NCBI GenBank assembly: GCA_946404585.1
Contig: CAMJEC010000011.1
Coordinates: 1 to 19,670 of the forward strand
Reading direction: 5' to 3'
Source: an uncultured Caryophanales bacterium
Lineage (GTDB): Bacteria > Bacillota_I > Bacilli_A > RFN20 > CAG-826
DNA length: 19,670 bases
Under the pieces are notes generated by a model. The model was not told the origin of the DNA. It worked only from the letters and a program-made list of their open reading frames with translations, and did not search any database. The position numbers were made by a program, and so were the translations under genes. The first letter of the stretch is position 1. Each line of letters opens with the position of its first letter. Shown here one piece after another: positions 7,626 to 14,195 of this stretch.

Positions 7626-8414
7626 ATGTTCCATTATTCAAGAGCCGTTTTAAGAGTTGGTCCTCGCCTATTAGGCGCGTGTCTTTTTACTTTCAGTAGA
7701 TGGAATAAACACTTAGACAAAGTGCCATTTGCCATTAGAAACGCTAAATTTAGAAAACTTTCTAAGCAAATCGCTGATGCTTTACATGTTGATTTGAATA
7801 TTTTTGGCTTAGAAAATATTCCAACTGAAGGAAACTTCTTTCTAGTTTCTAATCACATGTCCGCTTTTGATCCGGTGCCATTTTTAATTGCGATTGAAAA
7901 ACCAACAACCTTTGTTGGCAAGATGGAACTTGAAAAAGTGCCACTTTTAAAAGGTGCTTTAAAATCTTTAGATGTGAAGAGCATGAATAGAGATGATTTA
8001 AGGCAATCACTAAAAGTGATGTTAGAAGTTGAAGCTGATTTAAAGAAAAAAGAAAGAAACTGGATGATATTCCCAGAAGGCACAAGAATTCGTGACCAAA
8101 TGTTACCAGTGGCCCCGTTCCATCATGGAACATTTAGACCAGCCCAAAAAGCTAAGGTTACAATCTTACCAGCCGCGACATATGGCACCTTCCGTGTCTT
8201 AAAGATGCATCCACAGTTTAAAAGATATCCTGTTTCTGTATCATTTCTAAAACCAATCACTCCAGAAGAATACGCTGGACTTAATACATCCGATTTAGCG
8301 GAAATCACGCGCAATATGGTGCAAAAAGAAATTACTTATCACTTAAGACCTCTTGATCACAAGATCATGAGCGAGAATAAAGAAAAAGCGTATAAATTTA
8401 ACGCTATTCTTTAG
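7626..8414 (+). CDS. plsC: 1-acyl-sn-glycerol-3-phosphate acyltransferase (PlsC family)
   Basis: The enzyme acylates lysophosphatidic acid to phosphatidic acid, the second acyl transfer in phospholipid synthesis, at the inner face of the membrane. Its 262 aa hold the acyltransferase motifs NHMSAFDP (76-83, His77 and Asp82 of the HX4D pair) and FPEGTRIRD (149-157). An N-terminal basic and hydrophobic stretch (LRVGPRLLGACLFTF) may associate with the membrane. ATG 7626 follows the previous stop by 3 bases without a clear ribosome binding site, so translation is probably coupled. The stop TAG (8412-8414) overlaps the stop of the convergent methyltransferase gene by 3 bases, and no terminator is visible between them. 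The exact acyl acceptor cannot be told from sequence. Confidence 0.92.
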   Translation: MFHYSRAVLRVGPRLLGACLFTFSRWNKHLDKVPFAIRNAKFRKLSKQIADALHVDLNIFGLENIPTEGNFFLVSNHMSAFDPVPFLIAIEKPTTFVGKMELEKVPLLKGALKSLDVKSMNRDDLRQSLKVMLEVEADLKKKERNWMIFPEGTRIRDQMLPVAPFHHGTFRPAQKAKVTILPAATYGTFRVLKMHPQFKRYPVSVSFLKPITPEEYAGLNTSDLAEITRNMVQKEITYHLRPLDHKIMSENKEKAYKFNAIL

Positions 8415-9694
8415 AATATTAATTTCTTTCTTAAACCTTTCGGTAAACGGTTCTTAATAATGCGACCATCGCTTTTAGCGATATCGACATTGATACCTTT
8501 GTATTTTAAAAGACAATAGCCCTTGCTAGTGTTTTTATTGACGCCTTCACCAAGGAAATACCTTGCGGTTTCATTTTCATCTATTTCGAAGGCGCTTTTA
8601 AACGACTGCACAAAATGTGAGTAGTGATAATCGAATCTGATATCACCTTTATCGATTTGACCAACCTTGACGCCATAACGGATGACATTGAGGTATTTAA
8701 CGTTGAATTCTTTACTCATCAAATAGAGATAGTCACCATATTTTTGAAAATGGCTATAACCATTCGTTGGTATATCATAAGGTAATTTGTTTTTATTTTC
8801 TTTAGAAACACTAGGTTTTAAGATGCCTGGTTTTTTAATTAAGCAGATGTAGTGGCCTTCACCTGGAAATAGACTTGGCAATAAGTGAACGCCATATGGT
8901 TTAGCTTTGCTAACGTAATATAAAGGATTATCCTCGATAGGTTTTATTTCCGCATCGGTACTATTTAATAAATAATCAATGACTTCTTCATCTTCTTCAT
9001 ATGAGAAAGAGCAAGTGGAATAAACCATCTCGCCACCTTGTTTAAGCATCGCATAGGCGATAAGAATGAGTGATTTTTGAATCTCAGCGTATTTCTCTAC
9101 TTTAGCGTAGGACCAATCTTCTTGCATCTCATCCATCTTTCTAAACATGCCACTGCCAGAGCAAGGAGCGTCTAAAATAATCTTATCGAATGTATTCAAA
9201 TAGTGTTGATAAATACTAGAAAAATCATTATTAACAATAAGAAGATTGCCTCTTCCCATTCTCTCAGCATTTTCACTAATCGCGAACGCTCTATTTTTAG
9301 CGATATCATTAGAAACAATGAGTCCTTTATTATGCATGAGAAGAGATGCTTGCATACTCTTACCGCCTGGTGCAGCGCATAAGTCTAAAACGACATCGTT
9401 TTCATTTGGATTAAGTAAATATGCTGGTAGCATCGCACTTGGTTCTTGCAAGTAAAAGCAACCAAGTTCATGATAAACACTCTTACCTAATTCAAGTTCA
9501 TTTTTATTGTATAAAAAGGCATTAGGAATAATTGGATGTCTCACTAGATTTGGATAAATGCTGAGTAGTGTGTCCACACTCATCTTTTCCTCATTCAAAA
9601 GTAAAGCGTGCTTACTTTCTTCCTCTAGTGACTTAGCAAGCTTATCAATTTCTTCATCGTTTAGATATGTTTTTAAATGATTTAAAAATTCCAC
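8411..9694 (-). CDS. rRNA cytosine-C5 methyltransferase, NOP2/Sun (RsmF-like)
   Basis: A 427-aa S-adenosylmethionine-dependent m5C RNA methyltransferase. It has the SAM loop DLCAAPGGK (104-112), motif IV DAPCSGSGMFRK (Cys178, which assists product release) and motif VI YSTCSFSYEEDEEV (Cys228, the nucleophile). The N-terminal helical region precedes the Rossmann core. After about residue 310 there is a PUA-like RNA-binding tail (ARYFLGEGVN, KGYCLLKYKG, RIIKNRLPKGLRKK), the arrangement of RsmF/YebU-type enzymes that modify 16S rRNA. Which cytosine it modifies cannot be told from sequence. The start is GTG at 9694-9692. Only a GGGG lies 12 nt upstream, and a candidate -10 box exactly 6 nt before the GTG suggests a leaderless transcript. 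It is the only minus-strand gene, convergent with plsC and divergent from the pyrimidine phosphorylase gene. Confidence 0.92.
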   Translation of the reverse strand: MEFLNHLKTYLNDEEIDKLAKSLEEESKHALLLNEEKMSVDTLLSIYPNLVRHPIIPNAFLYNKNELELGKSVYHELGCFYLQEPSAMLPAYLLNPNENDVVLDLCAAPGGKSMQASLLMHNKGLIVSNDIAKNRAFAISENAERMGRGNLLIVNNDFSSIYQHYLNTFDKIILDAPCSGSGMFRKMDEMQEDWSYAKVEKYAEIQKSLILIAYAMLKQGGEMVYSTCSFSYEEDEEVIDYLLNSTDAEIKPIEDNPLYYVSKAKPYGVHLLPSLFPGEGHYICLIKKPGILKPSVSKENKNKLPYDIPTNGYSHFQKYGDYLYLMSKEFNVKYLNVIRYGVKVGQIDKGDIRFDYHYSHFVQSFKSAFEIDENETARYFLGEGVNKNTSKGYCLLKYKGINVDIAKSDGRIIKNRLPKGLRKKLIF

Positions 9695-9700
9695 GAAATT

Positions 9701-9730
9701 ATCTTACCCCAACTAAAGTATTGTTAGCAA
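9701..9730 (-). promoter_or_regulatory. Candidate methyltransferase promoter
   Basis: On the minus strand, TTGCTA (9730-9725, 4 of 6 matches) is followed after 18 bp by TAAGAT (9706-9701, 4 of 6 matches), then 6 nt and the GTG start. The geometry matches the ftsK promoter, but the boxes are weaker. Confidence 0.4.
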
Positions 9731-9798
9731 CGTAAACAAAGCTTATAAAGTTCTTGAATTAACTAACATGAAACGTTATTATAAAAAATCCTTTTTTA

Positions 9799-9819
9799 TG
9801 GTAAACTAAATAGTGAGGT
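9799..9819 (+). promoter_or_regulatory. Extended -10 and ribosome binding site of the pdp operon
   Basis: TGG followed by TAAACT (9799-9807) resembles an extended -10 element; no clear -35 box is present. GAGGT (9815-9819) lies 7 nt before ATG 9827 and fixes that start. An in-frame TTG at 9821 lies too close to this site. Confidence 0.45.
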
Positions 9820-9826
9820 ATTGCTT

Positions 9827-11134
9827 ATGAGAATGGTAGATTTAATCATTAAGAAGCGTGAAGGCCACGCTTTAACTCGTGAAGAGATTGCTTTCTGGAT
9901 TGACGGTTATGTCAATGGTGTCATCCCTGATTACCAAGTCAGTGCGATGAATATGGCGATTCTTTTCAAAGGAATGACTGAAGAAGAAGTCATTAACTTA
10001 ACTGATTTAATGGAACACTCTGGTGAGACATTAGATTTATCTAATCTTAGAGGTGTTAAAGTTGATAAACATAGTACTGGTGGTGTTGGTGATAAGACCT
10101 CTTTGGTCCTTGGACCAATGGTGGCCGCTTGTGGCGCGACTTTCGCTAAATTAAGTGGTCGTGGTTTAGGCCATACTGGTGGTACTTTAGATAAATTAGA
10201 ATCTATCCCAGGATTAACAATCCAAATTAATGGTGATCGTTTTATTAATCAAGTTAATAAGATTGGTATTGCTATTGCGGGTCAAACTCAATCCTTAGTT
10301 CCTGCAGATAAGAAGATGTACGCTCTTAGAGACGTCACAGGTACAGTTGAATCTATTCCATTAATTGCCGCTTCTGTTATGTCTAAGAAATTAGCCGCTG
10401 GTACAGATGCAATTTTATTAGATGTTACTTTAGGTAATGGCGCCTTTATGAAAGATATTAACCAAGCCAGAATCTTAGCGAAATTAATGGTGAAGATTGG
10501 TAATGGTTTGAAACGTGATACACGTGCTGTTTTAAGTAACATGGATGAACCACTAGGTTTAGCGGTTGGTAATGCATTAGAGGTTAAAGAAGCTATCGCA
10601 GCATTACATGGTGAAGGTCCAGAAGATTTAATGGAACTTTGCTATATTGGTGGTGCAATCATGCTTGAACAAGCACATATTTGTAAAGACTATAATCACG
10701 GCCGTAAAATGCTTGAAGAATGCATTAAAGATGGCTCCGCTTTCAATAAGTTCTTAGAAATGGTGGAAGCCCAAGGTGGTGACGTTGAATATATTCTCCA
10801 TCCAGAGAAGTTTGAAGTCGCTAAAAATATCATTCCTATCTACGCTAAAGAAGAAGGCTATGTTAAATCTATTGATGCTTTAGTAATCGGTTTATCTTCC
10901 ATGACCTTAGGTGGTGGTAGAGAAACATTAGACGATGTCATTGATATGTCCGCTGGTATTATGCTTAATAAGAAAGTTGGCGATTACGTTAAAGAAGGCG
11001 AAGTCTTATGCTGGTTACATTCTAATAAGAATGTTACCTTAATTAATCGTGTCGCTAAGAACGTTTTCGATGCTTTCAAGATTAGCAAAGAATTCGTTGA
11101 AAAACCAAAGGTTGTCTTAGAAGTTATTCAATAA
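9827..11134 (+). CDS. pdp: Pyrimidine-nucleoside phosphorylase
   Basis: The enzyme splits thymidine, deoxyuridine or uridine with phosphate into base and (deoxy)ribose-1-phosphate for nucleoside salvage. Its 435 aa match the family length, and the N-terminus MRMVDLI is that of the Bacillus enzyme, which supports ATG 9827. Visible motifs are the phosphate-binding KHSTGGVGDKTS (81-92) and the thymidine/pyrimidine phosphorylase signature SGRGLGHTGGTLDK (110-123). A C-terminal PYNP domain lies around GYVKSIDALVIG to GEVLCWLHSN. Thymidine-only (deoA) and broad-specificity (pdp) members cannot be separated with certainty by eye; pdp is the usual Firmicute form. It leads a run with dtd and mnmA. The junction to dtd is TAA-T-ATG. 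Confidence 0.95.
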   Translation: MRMVDLIIKKREGHALTREEIAFWIDGYVNGVIPDYQVSAMNMAILFKGMTEEEVINLTDLMEHSGETLDLSNLRGVKVDKHSTGGVGDKTSLVLGPMVAACGATFAKLSGRGLGHTGGTLDKLESIPGLTIQINGDRFINQVNKIGIAIAGQTQSLVPADKKMYALRDVTGTVESIPLIAASVMSKKLAAGTDAILLDVTLGNGAFMKDINQARILAKLMVKIGNGLKRDTRAVLSNMDEPLGLAVGNALEVKEAIAALHGEGPEDLMELCYIGGAIMLEQAHICKDYNHGRKMLEECIKDGSAFNKFLEMVEAQGGDVEYILHPEKFEVAKNIIPIYAKEEGYVKSIDALVIGLSSMTLGGGRETLDDVIDMSAGIMLNKKVGDYVKEGEVLCWLHSNKNVTLINRVAKNVFDAFKISKEFVEKPKVVLEVIQ

Positions 11135-11135
11135 T

Positions 11136-11588
11136 ATGAGAGTTGTTTTAACCACCGTATTAAACGCATCAGTCACAATTGATAATAAGGTCTATTCCCA
11201 AATCGACCGTGGCTTTTGTTTACTCGTTGGTTTTACTCATAGTGATAATCAAAAACTCGTTGATAAGATGATTGATAAGATTCTTTCCTTACGTGTTTTC
11301 GCGGACGAAAGAGGCTTAACAAACTTATCAATTTATGATGTTAAAGGACAGATTATGTCTGTCAGTCAATTCACTTTATATGCGGATACATCAGGTGGAA
11401 GAAGACCGTCCTTTGTGAACGCAATGAAACCTGATCAAGCTAGAGAATTATATGCTTATTTCAATCAGCAACTTGAAAATAAGTTTGGTCCAATTGCCAC
11501 AGGTGTTTTTGGCGCTGATATGAAAGTAAGTAGTGTAAATGATGGACCGTTTACTGTGGTGTTAGATAGCGAGGAATTATTTAAATAA
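11136..11588 (+). CDS. dtd: D-aminoacyl-tRNA deacylase
   Basis: The enzyme removes D-amino acids (and glycine wrongly attached to tRNA-Ala in characterised members) from tRNA, as chiral proofreading in the cytoplasm. Its 150 aa match the family. Diagnostic motifs are SQFTLYAD (77-84), GGRRPSF (87-93) and NDGPFT (135-140), the last being the NxGP(V/F)T cross-subunit motif of the homodimer. The start follows the pdp stop after a single base, with no ribosome binding site, so it is probably translated by termination-reinitiation. Its partner genes are mnmA downstream, also acting on tRNA, and alaS further on. Confidence 0.95.
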   Translation: MRVVLTTVLNASVTIDNKVYSQIDRGFCLLVGFTHSDNQKLVDKMIDKILSLRVFADERGLTNLSIYDVKGQIMSVSQFTLYADTSGGRRPSFVNAMKPDQARELYAYFNQQLENKFGPIATGVFGADMKVSSVNDGPFTVVLDSEELFK

Positions 11589-11589
11589 T

Positions 11590-12702
11590 ATGAAAGTGTT
11601 ATTAGGTCTTTCAGGTGGTGTTGATAGTGCGGTCTCTGCTTATCTTCTTTTAAAAGCGGGTCATGAAGTGACTGGTTGCTTTATGCGTAACTGGGATGCC
11701 CTCGCTAATGGGGACTATTTAGGTAATCCCACAATTAATAACGACCAATGTCCACAAGAAAAAGACTATGATGATGCGCAAAAAGTCGCTGATAAACTCG
11801 GTATCAAATTATTAAGAATTGATTATATCAAAGAGTACTGGGATAACGTTTTCACCTATTTAATTAAAGAATACGAATGTGGTAGAACTCCTAACCCAGA
11901 TATTTTTTGCAATAAATATATTAAGTTCGGACCATTTCTAAAATACGCTAAAGAACATGGTTATGACGCAATAGCGATGGGTCATTACGCAAAGCGTATT
12001 GATAAAGATGGTTTGGCATATCTTCTTAAGAGTTTTGATAAAAACAAAGATCAAACATATTTCTTAAGTCAAATCTCACAAGAACAATTATCATTTTGCT
12101 TATTCCCATTAGGGGATATTGATAAGCCAGAAGTGAGAAGAATCGCTCATGAACTTGATTTAGAATCAGTGATGGATAAAAAAGACAGCACTGGTATCTG
12201 TTTTATCGGTGAAAGAAACTTTAAAGACTTCTTAAAGAACTACATCCCTGCTCAACGTGGGGATATCATCGATATCGAAAATAACCGCAAAGTCGGTGAA
12301 CATGAAGGTGCGATGTATTACACAATCGGTCAAAGAAAAGGCTTAGGTATCGGTGGCATTCACGGAGAAGAAGCCAAAGGCTGGTTTGTCGTTGATAAAG
12401 ATGTGAAAAAGAACATTTTATATGTCGCTAGTGGTGATGAAAGCAGTTATTTATATTCAAAAGGCTGTACAGTTACTAACTTAAACTGGATTAGTAAGAA
12501 ACCAGAAGCTAATCAAAGATTAAACGCTAAGTTTAGATATAGACAAGCTGATAATCCAATCATCATTAAAGAAATAAATGATGAACAAATCACTTTAGAA
12601 TTTGTCGAGCCAATCAAAGCGGTCACTCCAGGCCAAGCCGCGGTCATTTATGATGGGGATATCTGCCTTGGTGGTGGTCTAATTGATAAAGTTATTAAGT
12701 AG
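11590..12702 (+). CDS. mnmA: tRNA 2-thiouridylase MnmA
   Basis: MnmA thiolates uridine 34 at C2 in tRNA for Lys, Glu and Gln, taking sulfur from a cysteine desulfurase relay. Its 370 aa show the ATP pyrophosphatase PP-loop GLSGGVDSAVSAYLL (6-20), the region around GCFMRNWD, the catalytic Cys107 in NPDIFCNKYIKFG, and Cys204 in DSTGICFIGERNF, which forms the second half of the active pair. The C-terminal beta-barrel extends from about residue 280. The ATG follows the dtd stop by one base; GAGGA at 11571-11575 is 14 nt away, rather far for a normal ribosome binding site. The stop TAG is part of the next gene's ribosome binding site. Confidence 0.96.
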   Translation: MKVLLGLSGGVDSAVSAYLLLKAGHEVTGCFMRNWDALANGDYLGNPTINNDQCPQEKDYDDAQKVADKLGIKLLRIDYIKEYWDNVFTYLIKEYECGRTPNPDIFCNKYIKFGPFLKYAKEHGYDAIAMGHYAKRIDKDGLAYLLKSFDKNKDQTYFLSQISQEQLSFCLFPLGDIDKPEVRRIAHELDLESVMDKKDSTGICFIGERNFKDFLKNYIPAQRGDIIDIENNRKVGEHEGAMYYTIGQRKGLGIGGIHGEEAKGWFVVDKDVKKNILYVASGDESSYLYSKGCTVTNLNWISKKPEANQRLNAKFRYRQADNPIIIKEINDEQITLEFVEPIKAVTPGQAAVIYDGDICLGGGLIDKVIK

Positions 12703-12710
12703 GAGACAAT

Positions 12711-13916
12711 ATGACAAAAGCTACAAAAGCATGGATGACAATAGCAATCGTCTCAATGGTGGTTTCACCTATTATTGGTATAGTGGGATTATTTGTATTG
12801 GGTTCACTTTTTTCTGGCTTTACTAGTTCAGGACGCGTTGAGACATATCATAAGCCAGCTGAGATATTCTCTATGTACAATACAATATTTACTGATTCTG
12901 ACGGTTCCATCTATTACACGTACGGATCAAGTCTATCGAGCTTACGAAAAATGGATGCAGATGGTAATGTTTCAGTCGTTTCTTTGCCAAATTGTGATAA
13001 TAATCGGTGGTTGGAAGATATTGGAGCTAACGATCAATATGTGTATACTTCTTCAACTAAATCTGGAACTTATTTAGAATGCAAAGTTACGCTGATGGAT
13101 CATCAATTTAATGAAATTAAAACGATTGAGCCTGAACATTGTGTTGAAGCAATTGAGATATATGACGGATATATGTATTGCCTTTTTGACTCATATCGAG
13201 TTGAAGGTGAAGGCAATTTTAGAAGTGGTATTGAAAAGTATTCTTTGACCACTTATGAAAGAACGCTTGTAGCAGAAGAAATCCATGACAACGACATCGT
13301 TAGAGATGGTGAGACGATGATCTACTTCCATCATCGTGGTCCTAACTACGCTTATAAGGATTTGAGAATAGTTAGTAGAGGGATTTTCGAATCGTTTGAT
13401 AAATATTTTTATTGTTATCATCAAGATTATGGAAAAATTGAAGGCATCAAAGTCAATGACGATTTCCGCATTACCTATGGCAATAAGTCTTTCAAGACAC
13501 CATTAAATTACGAGCGCTACAAAATGTGCGACTATGTTTATATCAAAGGCGATATTTTGCTTTTTGTAGTAAGAGAAATAGTTGATAATCCTGACTGCCC
13601 AAAATATGCGGATGACTGCATATGCCGTCATGGAAAGTCAACGCTTATGCGCTTTGATTTAAAAAATGAAACATATCTTGAATCTATTGAATATGATGAA
13701 CAAACTGTTGTATTAGATTTTGATGAGAATGGTGCTTATTACTATTATGATGGTGGTCTTTACGACCATGGTACATTGTTTGCAAAATGTGAGCCAATAA
13801 ATACAGTAGGAAAAATCAAAGTCAGCGAGTATGACTATCTAGATTACGATTATGATTATTATCCTGTCATCTATTATCAAGGTCATTTCTATGGTTTTAA
13901 AATCATAAGTGAATAA
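12711..13916 (+). CDS. Unknown membrane-anchored, propeller-like protein
   Basis: I do not recognise this 401-aa protein. Residues about 7-35 form one hydrophobic segment (AWMTIAIVSMVVSPIIGIVG and on), so it is probably an N-terminally anchored protein with an outside domain. The rest is beta-rich with recurring strand pairs of the type YxY...L...D..g.v..i (IYYTYGSS...RKMDADGN, YVYTSSTK...TLMDHQFNE, YMYCLFDS...EKYSLTTYE, LLFVVREI...MRFDLKNE, AYYYYDGG). This suggests a beta-propeller of the DUF5050 kind; that is inference. It is unusually rich in Cys (about 11) and ends in a Tyr/Asp-rich patch (EYDYLDYDYDYYPVIYY). Its codons include CGA for Arg and more ACG and GAG than the genes around it, hinting at a different history. 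ATG 12711 has AGGAG (12701-12705), which overlaps the mnmA stop, so it is cotranscribed. Confidence 0.85.
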   Translation: MTKATKAWMTIAIVSMVVSPIIGIVGLFVLGSLFSGFTSSGRVETYHKPAEIFSMYNTIFTDSDGSIYYTYGSSLSSLRKMDADGNVSVVSLPNCDNNRWLEDIGANDQYVYTSSTKSGTYLECKVTLMDHQFNEIKTIEPEHCVEAIEIYDGYMYCLFDSYRVEGEGNFRSGIEKYSLTTYERTLVAEEIHDNDIVRDGETMIYFHHRGPNYAYKDLRIVSRGIFESFDKYFYCYHQDYGKIEGIKVNDDFRITYGNKSFKTPLNYERYKMCDYVYIKGDILLFVVREIVDNPDCPKYADDCICRHGKSTLMRFDLKNETYLESIEYDEQTVVLDFDENGAYYYYDGGLYDHGTLFAKCEPINTVGKIKVSEYDYLDYDYDYYPVIYYQGHFYGFKIISE

Positions 13917-13952
13917 ACTTATCAAATATTTATAGTTTTTATCATTTTTTAA

Positions 13953-13961
13953 TGATATATT
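13953..13961 (+). promoter_or_regulatory. Candidate extended -10 of the alaS leader
   Basis: TGA followed by TATATT (13953-13961) resembles an extended -10 element; no convincing -35 box is visible. The expected start near 13968 fits the 5' end of the T-box RNA. The AT-rich repeat ATCATT/AATGAT (13941-13956) directly precedes and partly overlaps it. Confidence 0.45.
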
Positions 13962-13965
13962 ATTG

Positions 13966-14176
13966 TCGCAAAGCAGGAAGCTCATATAGCTATTGACCTT
14001 TTAGCGAGTGCCGGTTGGTGAAAAGGGCATAAGGAAAATACTATAAAGCCACTTCCGAAGTTTCGGGTAATGCCGACGTCAGAATAACGTTTTATTCTTA
14101 AATAAGTGCTCCCATAATCATGGAAGAATAAGGATGGTACCGCGGAGAAATCCGTTCCTTAAAGAGGTACTTTTTA
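13966..14176 (+). promoter_or_regulatory. Alanine T-box riboswitch upstream of alaS
   Basis: This fills the 279-base gap before alaS. Stem I closes with GGAAG (13976-13980) and CTTCC (14052-14056); TATAG (13985-13989) with CTATA (14041-14045) encloses the specifier loop, whose 3' side reads AAGCCA. The specifier is GCC (14048-14050), an Ala codon, followed by the usual purine. AGCGAG and the apical GGTTGGTGAAAA match the conserved upper part of Stem I. The antiterminator is complete: AAGGA (14130-14134), bulge TGGTACC (14135-14141), GCGGA, GAAA loop, TCCGT, TCCTT (14156-14160). Bulge TGGT can pair with the ACCA end of uncharged tRNA-Ala. The competing helix is GGTACC (14136-14141) with GGTACT (14166-14171), followed by a T-rich tract. 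Uncharged tRNA-Ala should thus allow read-through into alaS. Confidence 0.95.
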
Positions 14177-14195
14177 TTTATTTGGAGGTAATTCT

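Noticed and set aside
7849..8314. Minus-strand open frames inside plsC
   Set aside because: They are antisense shadows of a conserved acyltransferase, low in complexity, with no start signals.
9722..9768. TGTTAG and CTAACA inverted pair in the divergent intergenic region
   Set aside because: Only 6 bp per arm with 35 bases between; too weak to call an operator.
9821..9826. TTG start for the pyrimidine phosphorylase gene
   Set aside because: It is only 1 base from the GAGGT ribosome binding site; ATG 9827 gives the family N-terminus MRMVDLI at a normal 7-nt distance.
13941..13956. ATCATT-TTTT-AATGAT hairpin as a terminator of the mnmA operon
   Set aside because: It is an all but GC-free 6-bp stem without a following T run, and it overlaps the promoter of the alaS leader. 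It may be chance in AT-rich DNA.
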